Assembly: GCA_024196135.1 (NCBI GenBank)
Contig: JAMQCK010000010.1
Coordinates: 62,001 to 126,000 of the forward strand
Length of the DNA stretch: 64,000 bases
Direction: 5' to 3'
Source of the DNA: Pleurotus ostreatus/Saccharomyces cerevisiae fusant
Lineage: Eukaryota; Opisthokonta
The position numbers and the translations under genes are program-made. Within the stretch, counting starts at the first letter, position 1. Every line of letters begins with the position of its first letter. Under the pieces are notes generated by a model. That model had not been told where the DNA came from and searched no databases. It worked only from the letters and a program-made list of their open reading frames with translations. Positions 20,775-32,170 of the stretch are shown here, in pieces.

Positions 20775-22158
20775 TCAGGTCGTACGCGACGGGCGAGCCG
20801 AGCGCTTTCGAGGTGGCGGCGTGGGCTTGATAGAGCTCGCCAGCGCGACGTGGTAGCGGAAATAGGCCCAGTCATTGCTCGTGAACCTATGCGTAGGAAA
20901 CCACCCATTCCGCCTTGCCCACGCCGGCGGGCATCGAACGGGGTCGCGAGGGCGAAGCGGGCCCCGGCGTACGGGAGACAATGGCGGCTCGCTCTCGCCA
21001 GGCGACGGCGGCGGTGTCAGACCCATCTTCTCCTGCAGGCGGCGCGAGCGGCGCACTTTGGCAGGAGAGCGATCTGCATCGTGCGGAGGCTTCGCTTTCG
21101 GGTCGTACTGCGTGAACCAGTGGCAGACTTTGTTTGTGTCGCCGTTGTCGTCATCGTCGTCGTCGTCTTCGACGACGGACGGGGCATGTGAGACGCTTGC
21201 GGGCCTGCGCGCCGCGCGCGCGTCGGAACTAGGCGCGAGTAGGAAGTAGCCATTGGCCTCGGTGGCAGACAAGGTCGAGTCATCGCAGTCGTAGGTCGGC
21301 TCGTCGATAAACCACTGCGGCGCATAGTTATTGGTCGGACGCGTCCATTCGTCGATAATGGTATAGGCAAGGCTACTGTATTGCCCGCTCAGCACAGTTG
21401 CGTGTACCCTGTTGAGCGTCTCGTCCGCAAAAGAGGCCACAGAGAAGGGATGCACGCAACACTCGACGACGGGGAAGTCCTCGGAACCGGGCAGTATGGG
21501 CTTGCCATTATCAGGGCGAAAACCACCATTGAGGTCTTCCTTTGTCTGCGCCTGGAAATTGAATTGCTTTCGTAGTTCCCAGCCGGCTTTGCTGACAGGG
21601 ATGAAGACATAGCGAAAGAGTCCGTCAGGACGAGCGAGCTACAAGATAGATAAGTAAACACGTGATACGACCTCGCAAAACAAAATCTTGACTGACCGCC
21701 GATAGAGGACGACGGGGTGTCGTATCATCTTCATCGCGGTTTCTGATGCTTGGGCTTGACAAGTACTTCAAAGCCTTCGCGGTCTCACCGAGGGTCGGAG
21801 CCAGTACGAAGTCTCCGCGTCGATACATATCCCGGATATCCTTCCTGACTGAATGACATGTTCATAATCGCGCGACGTACGGGATGGGAACAGCACTCAC
21901 GACGAATGACGTTCTCTTTCGACCTCAGATAGTACCACAGACCTCCGCGTGGTAGTCCAAAAATCCATTCCATACGGATAGCCTGAGCATCAGACTGAGC
22001 ATACGTCTCGTGGTTTGCTTTCAAGCGCGTACCTCCTCCTCGTCATTGACGGCTTCGTAGGGTATCAGAGGACAGCCCCAGAGTTTTTCTGTAGCACCAG
22101 AGATAGGGCACCTTAGTTCGTTTCTAGGGATAGTAGGATTTTCTGCAATTGAATGCAT
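20775..22158 (-). CDS. HNH-like fold protein lacking catalytic His, copy 2
   Basis: This gene has the same four-exon plan as copy 1 and the same strand. The start MHSIAENPTIPRNELRCPIS is followed by GATEKLWGCPLIPYEAV. Exon 2 has IRMEWIFGLPRGGLWYYLRS, exon 3 has KDIRDMYRRGDFVLAPTLGE, and exon 4 begins LARPDGLFRYVFIPVSKAGW. The acidic run is EDDDDDDDNGDT. It shares KVCHWFTQYDPKAKPPHDA, RRLQEKMGLTPPPSPGESE and FTSNDWAYFRYHVALAS with copy 1. No stop or frame break was found, so it looks expressed. The Pro replacing the HNH His is conserved, which means it predates the duplication. Function is unknown. Confidence 0.75.
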
Positions 22159-22488
22159 TGCGAGCGAGCAAAAGTCGATGTCTCTCCGAGGTGGCGGAGA
22201 AAGGCAAGAAGGAATACGGAATACAGCACGTGCCGCAGCCGGGCCGGGTCACCGAATCGGCCGGCACTCCGGCAATATCCGAGATACCAACTTGGCATCA
22301 GCTACCATTGTTCCCTCGAAGCAGTCGGCCAACCGAATCGACCGCGAGGACACGCCCGTGCGCACCCAGACTCTCCAATGTGGCACGGCGCGGTCTGTGA
22401 GGTACTCTCTACTCCGCGAGCACTTTAAAAAGCCCCTCATTGACTAGATCACCTAGTGGCAGATTATAACTTGTATCACCCGCCGTAC
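22159..22488. other. Intergenic upstream of HNH-like copy 2
   Basis: This should carry the promoter of copy 2. No TATA box is clear and no gene is seen. Confidence 0.4.
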
Positions 22489-22674
22489 CGAATTTACCAT
22501 ATTCCAGCTACTGTGGTCGAAGGTCGAAGCCTGCTGAATCTCGACGTGTATACTCTTAATGTAGTCTGGTAAGCCTGGGACAGGGCGCATCTCGCCGCTT
22601 TCGATATTGAACTTTGAGCACCCTTTGTGCACTTTAGCCGACCAATTGGTAGGCGTGCCAAGGTAAAATGTGTG
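22489..22674 (-). pseudogene. Orphan exon-like fragment, unknown family
   Basis: The minus strand has an acceptor (ATCTTGCAG) followed by 62 codons without a stop, then a donor-like GTACGG. The peptide starts HTFYLGTPTNWSAKVHKGCS, continues FNIESGEMRPVPGLPDYIKS and ends SSWNMVNS. Its composition looks coding, but no partner exons are visible on either side. It may be the last remnant of a lost gene, or chance. I do not recognise the family. Confidence 0.3.
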
Positions 22675-22818
22675 CTGCAAGATATTAACCCGTTTCAGAG
22701 ATGCTTCGCATCCGGATATCGAGCCTTATAAGGCAACTGATGGTGTCGGTCGACCTTTGGCCATGCACGTGGCGTCAAACGGACAATGGGTCGGTCGCTT
22801 GCGTAACATCATCCGACG

Positions 22819-22827
22819 TATATAAGG
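22819..22827 (+). promoter_or_regulatory. TATA box
   Basis: TATATAAGG lies about 50 bases upstream of the ATG of the gene at 22876, a strong core-promoter match and spacing. Confidence 0.65.
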
Positions 22828-22875
22828 AGCGCAGTCACGCTCTGGTCACCCAGACTCTTCTCTCATCCCGCCGCC

Positions 22876-25347
22876 ATGCCACCGAAAAAGAAAAAGAAAC
22901 CGAAGACCGCCCCCGAGGCCGCCAATCAAGGTGGCGCCGCCGACAGGCCTCCTCGTGCTGCGAGCTCGAAAGGAAAGCAGCGGGCCTCCGCCGAGGAAGA
23001 CGGGTCTGTAGGCGATAGCAAGCAGGTCGCCGTTGCCGAGGACGCCAAAACGCCCGTCACCAAGCGTCGTGAGCAATGGACAGCTGCTCAAGAGAATACC
23101 AAGACGCCACTCACGAATACGCGGCCCGCTCGCAATACCAAGCTAAGGCAGAAAGTCTTCAGTCTCACCGGAGGCGTCTCTTGCCTAGTCACTGGCCTCA
23201 GACACCATCCTCATTTTCTGCACGTCGCCCACATCGTTTCCCGATCGTTATCCTGGACGCACTGGCATTGGGTGAGTGGCCGCGCCTGCGGTGCGTAATC
23301 ATCGCTGAATCCTCCCTATAGTTTGAGGCTCTGAGAGAGGATATCGGTATCTCTGTTTTCAAGAACGGGACTTTCTTGAAGAAGATACTGAACCTGGATA
23401 CGTCGGTCAATCAGGAGATTCGTGCGTCTTTCCGATCACTCCCTGTGAACTCTACTTATCGTGCCCTCCGCCATAGTGTGTGCCTGGCTTCACTTGCTTT
23501 TCGACGGTACCTCTGTCAGGAAGAACATCGGTCAAGGCCCGTTCGCGTTCGTGCCTAAGAACCTGTTGGAAATCCTGAACAATATCGTGAACAATAAGGG
23601 GAAAAGGAATTATCGCGAGGTGTGTCATCAGATGCTCCCCCTCTTCCGAAGTATTGACCTTGCCTACCAGCTGGCTCCCAACGCAGTCTACGAGTACGAG
23701 CTCTGGTGCTTCGAGAACACCAACTATTTCCTCGGCCGTTACACTGGCGCTGAACGCAACTACGATCACCTAGAAAAGGAACCTCAAGTTCAAGAGAACG
23801 TGAAGGAGGACATCCAGCTTGACGAGGAGCATCCTGTCGAAGAGACTGGCGAGGTCGGCACCGATCACGCTTCAGCTGTCATCAACCCGGAAGAGGTACC
23901 CTCGGACGAGAGCTTCCGCAACGGAAACTGCGAGCCACTGGCTCTGATGGTTGGCAAGCAGAACTTCACCGTTTGGAGCCCCATGAACCCTTACCTGGTG
24001 ACGTTTGATCTCATGGTGAAGATGAATTATCGCATGAAGAAGAGGGAACGCTGGCGCATCCTTCCTCCGAGCTGGGTCTCACTGTACAAGGATGAGATGC
24101 AACCCAAGACCGCGCACTGGTTCCCCACCGAGGCCGAGGCGCTGGCCAAGAAGAAAGAGAAGGCCGCTAGGGAGCGTCAGCCTGACGGGCGCACGACGGA
24201 GAACTCCAACCGCGGACAAGATTACGGTGCTCCTATCACAGACGTGCGTCCCGCTGGACCACCTGCTTCTCCCGCGCAACCGCCCGACCAGGCTGACGAA
24301 GCATCTGCGTCCACACCTCCGTCATCGCCATCTCGCGACGAGCCGACCAACAGCAGCCCGCTAGGCGCTGGCGTCACCCACTTCGACAGGAGCACAGATG
24401 CTGTCATCCGTGTTCAGCAACCCGACTTCGACGCCGCGGACGCTTTCCGCGACTCCTCGCCAGCTGCGCCGCCCTCGCGACAGGTCTCCCCCGCGGTCTT
24501 GCCCGATGCTGCCTTTGGCGCAGATGCCGAAGAATTTAATTCGCCCCCGATGCCTGTCCCTAAACGCGGCGATGAGAATCAGACTAAATCTGCGCCCGAG
24601 CGACCTCGCCAAACCAAGAACCTCCCGAAACGCACAGGAAAGTCGAACCCGCCACCCGCCGCCTCGACGCATCCTGCAAATGCTGCACGGCGGCCGCCAC
24701 CTCAAGATGGACAACAGCCAGGCCGCGCAAGCGCGCGCGAGGCAAATGCCCCTGATAAAGCACAGGAATCAGAGGGAACTCAGAGCGACGCCTACGCGAC
24801 ACCTCCACCCGTGCCGAAAGCTCCTGACAAGACTAGCTCTGCTCCTCTGCAAACGTCGGACTCGGGCGACCCTGATCCTCCAGACGAGACTGCGCTGCCA
24901 CCGCTAGGTGTTGAAGACTCTTCGACTGCTGCTCCTCGCGCTCCGAAGGCTCCAGACAAATCCCACAACACGAGGGCATCCGGCCCATCGATGCCGACAC
25001 CGACCGCAGGTCCATCGAATCAAAGTGCGCAGACGACCGGAAGGCGACAGACGAGAGCGGCGGCAAAGCGTGCTCTTGAAGAGAGCAACGCGCAAGGGGC
25101 CGACGACGCTGAGCCCGAGCCACCAGACCGGCCTCCGGATGTGCCAGAGCCCTCGCGCAAGAGGCGGCGCGTCAATACGCGCAATCGTCCGAAGGACCCT
25201 CAAATCGAGCGGGATCACGACCCGCCTGAGTCTTCGAAAGGTGCGGGAAGCGTGCGTTTGCAAGACCGCCCAAAGGACCCTGATATAGAGCGCGACCACG
25301 ACCCGCCGGATAGCAACAAGTCGAGACGCCGCGGCAGAAATCGCTAA
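22876..25347 (+). CDS. Lineage-specific protein with long disordered Pro-rich tail
   Basis: I do not recognise a family. Exon 1 starts with a basic stretch (MPPKKKKKPKTAPEAANQGG) likely to act as a nuclear signal. A phase-0 intron (about 23273-23321) leads to FEALREDIGISVFKNGTFLK, and a second joins NQEI to LCAWLHLLFDGTSVRKNIGQ. The last exon is about 620 codons long: a folded-looking part (GPFAFVPKNLLEILNNIVNN, YQLAPNAVYEYELWCFENTN, FTVWSPMNPYLVTFDLMVKM) and then some 400 residues of Pro/Ser/Asp/Glu-rich disorder with PKAPDK repeats, a KRRRVNTRNR nuclear signal and two copies of a RPKDPxIERDHDPP unit at the very end. The region around the second intron loosely resembles the gene at 7.8 kb. 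Frame is kept at both joins and a TATA box precedes it, so it is probably live. Confidence 0.7.
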
Positions 25348-25803
25348 CGCCTTTTCCCCGCCTTTTCCCTTCTCTTTCGTATTATCAGTGCTCGATGCAC
25401 ATCTCATGTTCTCTCTTATGAACCTCCCTGTCTATGCTCTCCGTTTTATGTGTATTCCTTCAAATTGTCTCAGCCCTCGACTCCAAGCGCCGTTCATTCT
25501 GGCTGCAGTAGTCTTGGATCTCGTATGCCACACTTCTCTTCTGTCTATGCCTTCAATCTATGTTTATGCCCATGCCCATGCTAATCAGAGGACTGCGCGA
25601 GACGACACAAGCCATTATTGAGGTCGTGCAGATCCGCAACTCGAAGCTGCTCAGAGCTCACTGAACAATAGGTAAAGTTCAACCGTGACAATCACGCGCG
25701 TAAATGTGACCAGTGACTGACGCGTCTCGACGCGCATTTGCTTCCGAATTTGAGACTTTCATTCCTGCGCTCACTGTAAACTCGTCTGCGAAGAGCCAAA
25801 GCC
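25348..25803. other. Intergenic between two plus-strand genes
   Basis: The first part is T-rich like a fungal 3' untranslated region. The rest should be the promoter of the MYND gene. No exon is seen. Confidence 0.5.
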
Positions 25804-26511
25804 ATGAGCAACGACCTCCGCACCTTCGAAGTCGTAATCCAGAACGTTCACCGCGTGCCCGTCACCCTCGGCTTCTACTACACCGGCTGGGCGCTGGCGC
25901 TCGCGAAGCCCGCGAATGAAGACTCCAACAACCCCCTTGAACAGGCGCCCATTACCACGACCCTCAGCACCGTTTCGCACGAGCTACCCTTCCCGCCGCC
26001 GAATCCAGCAACAGGTCGCCCGGTCTTCTGCATGAAGACATACTCGGAGAACGAGGGCATTCTTCCGCAACTCGTCAGGCTGGGCGTCGTCGAGAAGATG
26101 AACACGGTGGAGCTGCAGAATGGACCGCTGGTGGAGGTGCTTTTGGAAGATACGCAGATCGCGCACGCGTGCTTGAAGTGTGTGCGGGAGTATGGACCGC
26201 TGGGAATGTCGAAGCCGTTCGAGCTGCCGGGCGAGCCGCGCCTTTCGCGGTGCTCGAAGTGTAAGGTCGCGCGCTACTGCAACGCGGAGGTATGTCAAGA
26301 TTTCACCCTGCGTGGTCCTAGGGCGCTAAAAGGGGTATATCAGTGCCAGAAGGAGGACTGGGAGATGCATAAGCAGAGCTGCAAGCTGTGGCGTACGCGC
26401 CCTGCTGAGGCGGCGCGCCTGATGGAGAACCGGCGTCGCGCAGACGTGAGCAGCTTCCTGGACTCGTCTGGGTTCCAGGCAATCACGCTCAGCGAGAATA
26501 TGCGACAATGA
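25804..26511 (+). CDS. MYND-type zinc finger protein, copy 1 of a local family
   Basis: The N-terminal domain (MSNDLRTFEVVIQNVHRVPV, TLGFYYTGWALALAKPA, ... GRPVFCMKTYSENEGILPQL) is shared with the copies at 38.0 and 39.2 kb and is otherwise unrecognised. The C-terminal MYND finger supplies zinc ligands in ACLKC, RCSKCKVARYC, then, after an intron, CQKEDWEMHKQSC. MYND fingers bind short proline-rich peptides in partner proteins. The intron at 26290-26343 is 54 nt, divisible by three and free of stops, so an unspliced transcript would add 18 residues in the middle of the finger. The tail (RRADVSSFLDSSGFQ...) has no membrane segment, unlike the copy at 38 kb. Confidence 0.82.
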   Translation: MSNDLRTFEVVIQNVHRVPVTLGFYYTGWALALAKPANEDSNNPLEQAPITTTLSTVSHELPFPPPNPATGRPVFCMKTYSENEGILPQLVRLGVVEKMNTVELQNGPLVEVLLEDTQIAHACLKCVREYGPLGMSKPFELPGEPRLSRCSKCKVARYCNAEVCQDFTLRGPRALKGVYQCQKEDWEMHKQSCKLWRTRPAEAARLMENRRRADVSSFLDSSGFQAITLSENMRQ

Positions 26512-26873
26512 ACGTAGAGCTTGGGACGAGAGAGTCAGAGGATTTTTCAGCCGACTTGAGCATTGGGACTGAAGAAGGGAAACGAGCTGTGTACTTATAC
26601 TTGACCTGTATCATCCGCTGTATGTAACAGTAGCTTCTTGAGCTGCCTCAAAGAAGGGGAATTCTGAGAGAGATACGGGCCAAGTTCCACCACTGATTTT
26701 CCGGAAAAAAAGCGGATATCCGCTCGCGTTGCCAAATATTTGTGCTCACACGTGCCCGCGCGGCCCGCGTTTGTGGCGCGCCGGCACGCGATGCGGCGAC
26801 GCGTCTGCATTGTTCTTCATCCTGCCCCTCATCACGCCCGTCCTTCCCTGCCGCAACGACAAGGACCCCGACG
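26512..26873. other. Intergenic: CSN3 promoter region
   Basis: No exon is visible. It contains a purine run (TTTTCCGGAAAAAAAGCGG) near 26697 and a very GC-rich part just before the CSN3 start. No TATA box is seen. Confidence 0.45.
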
Positions 26874-29366
26874 ATGGCGCCAGACCTAACTAGCCTGGAC
26901 TCCGTCCTGCACCAGATCTTTGGCGCGAACAACGCATCGAGTCTGAATCACGCGATCAAGGTGAGTGGTGGACAATGGGGCGGACTGCAAGGCGAGGGGA
27001 AGATGGAGAAGGAAGAGAGGATGGGCCCTGGAGGTGTACTGTTGCTCAGGGAAGAAGACTCAGATGAGCTTGCGCCGATCGAGACCTATCATCCAGCGCG
27101 TTCAGCTCGCGCCAGTAATGCCCTCAACCGTCGATGCATCTCGCTGCACCCGCCTCGATATCTGACGCTGCGAACGGTGCTTAACGAGCTCGATAGACAG
27201 GACTTCCGAAAGACACGCGCGAGACGATCCTCAGCAGCACGACGTCAGATGGACGAGACCCATTAGCGCTGCTCGATGTACGGCAACATACGTTGGGGAT
27301 GCTGTGGATTATGTGCGTGGTCACATTCTTCTCATAGACAACCATCTAATCCTCCCCTTTCCTTCCGCTCCTCAACAATACTCCCGTCGAACTCGCTGTC
27401 ATGCTTCCCCTACGATCAACGACTTCCTCGTCCACGCACACCCTCAACCTCATCCTCGCCCCAATAGCACAGCACGCCTACTCACAGGCACAGTCTCCCC
27501 CCTTCCCCCGCCTAACCTCATTCTTGACTTCTGCGAACACTTCGATCAGAGCCAGGCGCGCGCCGCGCCAGACCGCGTCGCCACCCACGCCAAAAACTTG
27601 ATGAGATATGGTGCAAGGATGGGCTTGGGAGTGCGTTCTTGCTCTTGAGGCTTACTAGGCGCGTTCTTACGCCCACATTCGAGTAGGAACAATGGGCGCT
27701 GAACCCGCTGCGGAACCTCATCTTGCGATACCCTATTGATCCTAGCCATTTGACGCCTATTCATCCGATCTACATATGGGTGAGTCCGGTCGTTGTCATT
27801 GATGCATCTCAAATGCATACTTACCAATCTGGTCTGCAAAGTCGGTACACGCGACGCGAAACTACGCACACGCGAAGGATCTACTACTGAACTATCCGAT
27901 CACCGACTTGGATGCAGTACGTCGCGTTGAACCCATGCATTCCGCCCTTCATCTGACACCCGTATGCAGTCCGCGAAGGATGAGCTGGACGTGCAGAACT
28001 GCTTGATGTACGCGCATCTAGGTGCGCCACTCCATCCCTTGTTTAAGACACGTCCCGAAAGCTCACCTCGCCCTCCCAGCCGGCATGACCATGGCACTCC
28101 TCGCCTTCTCGCCACAAGATTCAACAACATCGACGAAGCAGCTCCTCGCATCCGCCCTCTCGTACTATACCACATGTATCACGCATCCGGGGAACGCGGT
28201 CAGCGCGATGCAGCTGGAGTCGTTGAAGGTGGGTGTCTTAGTTTAGTAGATTAGCCGCTTTCTCGCTCGTCCCTCCCTTTCCTATATCTCTCCTCTCTCA
28301 TGACCTCTCACCTCTCCTCCGATCTTTCGCCTGCAATGCACCCTCCCCTCCATCCTTTCTTCGACCCAACCTCGCATGAGTATTCGCATAGGCTCAGACG
28401 CTAATTCGCCACCCCTCCCCAGCACCTCCGCCTCGTGCAGTGCATTGGCTACGGCGAGGCGGGCCCGCTGCCCAAGTACGTGAGCGCAATGCTGCTGAAG
28501 ATGTTCAAGAACACGCCGTACTCGGCGTTCGTGGCCGCGTACCCGCAGGATCCGAAGCAGTTGCAGGCGGTGGGTGGCCTGCTCTGGTGTTGGCGTTCAT
28601 GCAAAAGAGCTAACGGGTCCCTTGCTATGCAGATCTTCGACAAGCACGCGCCGTCCGCGCGCGATAAAGGTCTCTGGGTGGAGGAGAACACGTTCTCGCT
28701 GATGCAGCTCGCGCTCGACGCGCAGCCGAAGTGGGCGCTGAAGCGGCTGACGGAGACGTACGTGACGCTGCGGCTGGCGGATATCGGGCGCGAGATTGGG
28801 GTGAAGGAGGAGGGGGAGGTGCGCGCGTTGGTGTTGAGTATGGTGAGTTGGTGTGATCGATGGATGTTTGGAGTGGGAGCTGGAAGACCGAAGGCCCAAA
28901 GACGATGACGAAGGCGGGCATGGAGAGGACGAATGCTGACTATCATCCCCAGATCGAATCGGAGACGATCCACGCAACGATCGCCGGCTCGACCGTGACA
29001 TTCGTGGACCCAGTGCGGACGGTATCGAAGGCGCAGATCGACGCCGTCCTGCGAGCCGCGCAGCAGCAGGGCAGTATCCTGGAGAGCGCAGACAGACAAC
29101 TCGGCCTGAACAAGGACTTCTTGAGCAAGGTGAGCTCTTCGCGCCACCTCACAGCACGCGCTCTCCATTACTCTCCATTGCGAAGCAGCAGACAGCTAAC
29201 GCATACACCTACACAGGCCGTCCGCAACCGCCACGACATGGACGACTTCACGAGCACTGCGGCGTATGGCGGCGACGAGGATCTCATGGGCGACACCATG
29301 CAGCAGATCACGCGCGGGGAGGTCACGGCTGGCTTCGTGGACGACGGGATGTTCAGTGCAGCCTGA
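26874..29366 (+). CDS. CSN3: COP9 signalosome subunit 3 (PCI domain)
   Basis: CSN3 is a structural PCI subunit of the COP9 signalosome, which strips NEDD8 from cullins. The start MAPDLTSLDSVLHQIFGANN is followed by an intron that ends at CGATAG. The next exon reads TGLPKDTRETILSSTTSDGR and DPLALLDVRQHTLGMLWI, which is typical of CSN3. Later exons give NYAYAKDLLLNYPITDLDA-like sequence (about 27860-27920), QCIGYGEAGPLPKYVSAMLL, the winged-helix part (LRLADIGREIGVKEEGEVRA, IAGSTVTFVDPVRT) and a C-terminal tail DEDLMGDTMQQITRG ending MFSAA. At least eight exons are present and no break was found. The first intron looks long and may hide a small exon. The catalytic partner subunit CSN5 lies 23 kb away. 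Confidence 0.85.
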
Positions 29367-30490
29367 GATGAGGATCGCGCGCGCATGCGACGAGGCCTAC
29401 GCGGCATGAAACGGGGAGTAAAGACATCTGTATCTTCTAATGCATCGCTTTGCTATGTAAGTCATCCGTGAACGCAATGCCCCTGACTCCAAGCCTATTT
29501 GGGACGACGGTGTTGCCGCGTATTTGGCGCTGTGGGCGTCGTGGCACGTGCTGCATACGCACTTCTTAATTCGGAATATTCATTGTTCTTTCCTGCCCTC
29601 ATCATCTCTTCGCAAGGACTGATTATTCGACCTCAACTGTTGAATCTGGACATCCTTGCAGGCTTTGAGTATTACCTTGCCAGAGTCCAGGGCTCGGCAG
29701 AAATCTACCGGAATTGTCCGTAACTACAAACCAGCGCGCAGTCTTCACCGATGTCCGAGATGCGCGAAGCCATATCGCGACGACGCCCACCCGACGATTC
29801 TATGTAAGCGGACCTCGAGGATGAGATAAGCGGACATGTATGTCCGTCTACCGCCTGGCGTAGCGGAGACGCGTAGGATATTGGTAGGCTTCAGTGATAG
29901 GGAGCCGCCAGACGTTCCCTGGCGTTCCCGCGGATCCGACTTCCAGGCCCCTTCGCATGATGGATCGACGACTGACATCCGCAGGGGATGTCCGTGATGG
30001 ATTCGCGAGGATCCTCGAGGTATACAAGGTGCATACATCCAGCTCGTTCCCACTGTCACACGTTTCTGAGCGCATTACAGCGTCGGAGGCATGCAGCTCG
30101 CTGTGTTAGGCGCTCTTGGCGTCGCTGCTCGCGCTCAGCGAGCTGGAGCATGTGACGACCAGCAGCGTCTGAGAATCGGACCACCCCCGATCGGGCCGCT
30201 TGTGCGCCTTGGGCGGGCGTTGCTCGTCGATGCCGCCCTTCGTCGCGGCCGCCCTGCTTCCGACATTCTTTGTTCCCGTCCCGCGTCGCTCGAAGTGCCC
30301 TGGCTGATGCAGAAACCTCGGGTTGCTGGTGGATCTTATTGCGTTTCGAGGCGCGAACCTTGCAGCCTGCAGCGAAGGGAGACACGTCCGGACTGGAAGA
30401 CCTCGGTTCATATTACTCCGAGCTAGATGCCCTGGCGGGCGCGCACCCTGCAGGTCGATCAATGACAACGTGGTGCGTGTGCGATAGACC
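29367..30490. other. Intergenic, no supported gene
   Basis: Overlapping open frames exist on both strands between about 30050 and 30530 but none has introns, domains or a family look. This gap separates CSN3 from the glycosidase. Confidence 0.45.
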
Positions 30491-30504
30491 GCGTATATAT
30501 ACGC
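30491..30504 (+). promoter_or_regulatory. Palindromic TATA element
   Basis: GCGTATATATACGC is a perfect 14-base palindrome with a TATA core, about 100 bases upstream of the glycosidase ATG. It probably serves as the core promoter. Confidence 0.5.
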
Positions 30505-30605
30505 AGGGGATGGCGATCCCGCTCTTATCACCGTGTGTGCATTGTCCCCTCCCTAACATACAGCGGCGACTCCCATTCTTTTGAGCGCCGTCTCCCTCGT
30601 TTGCC

Positions 30606-32170
30606 ATGATCTCCGCCACGTTCTTGCTCACCGCGCTCCCCATTTTGGCGGCCGCGCAGTTGGACGACATCTTGCCGACCAGCAACTCGAGCTTCAACCC
30701 GTTCCCGTATTCACCGGGTTTCGATATCGAGGCTGTGGCGAAGACTGCGAAGATCCTTCCCACCCATTCATGGGAATACGGATCGGCGTGTGAGGCTCTT
30801 CTTGAGTTGCACAACCCAGGTACGATCACAGCCTTTATACTCTTATCTGTCTTCCTTATTGAATTGACGCGCGCATTCAGAGTACTCCGTCTTTGGCGAG
30901 AACCCATTCCCGACGATTGTCCTTGACTCGAAGAACGTGGACGCGCTTGCGTATGGTCAGTAAATGTTCTTTCTTCCTGTCTCGTACTGCTGACGGCGGC
31001 TTCAGCGAAGGACAAGATTGTTCTCGGCGAGGTTCCAAACGCCTTCGCTGACGGCGACGGCGCTGTGGGCGACCCGGCTGCACTCGGTGTCTACGCCATG
31101 CTCTTGGGCAAGGCCGGCGACCTTCCTATGTTGGCCACGGCCGACGCTGAGGTGTCTTACCTCGTTGGGACTGCACCGCGCTGGCCTAACGGCGCCATCA
31201 GCCACCGTGCTGATGTTGCTGAGCTTTGGTGAGTTCCATATACATTGACTGGCATAACAACATGCTAATCAATCTTTAGGGCTGAGTGCGTTCACTTCGA
31301 CTCTTTCTCTGGCTTGTACTGACCGACGCATAGCTTCCTGTATATGGCGCCGCCATTCCTTGCGTACTACGCAGCGGACAAGAAGAACGAGACGTTGTTC
31401 CGCGAGTCGGTGGACCAGTGCTCCTTCTATCGCGAGGTCCTTCAGTCCAACTCGTCCACCACTCCTGGCATCTGGGAGCACATCATCGGCCCCCAGAGCG
31501 CTGACCCCGGTCTCTGGTCAACTGGAAACGGCTGGGCAGCTGCTGGATGCGTATGTTACGCGCTCGCTACTTCACACCGAAACCTCGCTGACTGGTCTTG
31601 CTTCAGACCCGCGTCCTCGCTACTGTCCTCAATTCACCCTTCGGCCAGACGCTCGCGTGGAAGGACGAGGCCGTCAGCACTCTGACCACCCTCATCAAGG
31701 AGATCGTAGACGGCGCCATGGCCATGCCCGAGGACGACGGCCTACTCCGCAACTACCTCAACGACACCACCACCGAGCACGGCTTCGGCGAGATCAGCGG
31801 CACCTCCCTCCTCGCCGCCGTAACCTACCGCATGGCCGTGTTGCAGCCGCAGGCGTTCGGCGCAGACTACATCGCGTGGGCTGAGGCCGTGCGCACGACG
31901 CTCGGGGGCACGGACGCCGCGGGCCTCCCGCACGTGACCACCAACGGCACCGTCACGCCCGCTGTCAACCCGCTGGGGTGGCAGGACACTGAGCCGTTCA
32001 CGGCGGGGAGTCCGGAGGGCAACAACTTCGTGGTGCTGCTGTACGCGGCGTGGCGCGACTGCATTGACGCCGGCATCTGCCCGAAGCCGGAGGACGCACC
32101 CGCCGCCGCGGCGCCTGCTGCGCGCCGTTTCCATCGCCGTCAGCGTGCACACTTTGCGCCTCTTGCGTGA
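30606..32170 (+). CDS. Secreted six-hairpin glycosidase-like protein (GH88/GH105 type)
   Basis: The start MISATFLLTALPILAAAQLD is a signal peptide, so the protein should be secreted. Exons continue with KTAKILPTHSWEYGSACEAL, YSVFGENPFPTIVLDSKNVD and AKDKIVLGEVPNAFADGDGA. The segment APRWPNGAISHRADVAELWA, then DFLYMAPPFLAYYAADKK, is the best family clue: it resembles the alpha6/alpha6-barrel unsaturated-uronyl hydrolases that release sugars from pectin-derived oligosaccharides. GIWEHIIGPQSADPGLWSTG, GNGWAAAG and GFGEISGTSLLAAVTYRMAV follow, and the protein ends in an Arg-rich tail after the conserved GNNFVVLLYAAWRDC. Five or more short introns all keep frame. Family-level call only; substrate and catalytic residues were not verified. 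Confidence 0.7.
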
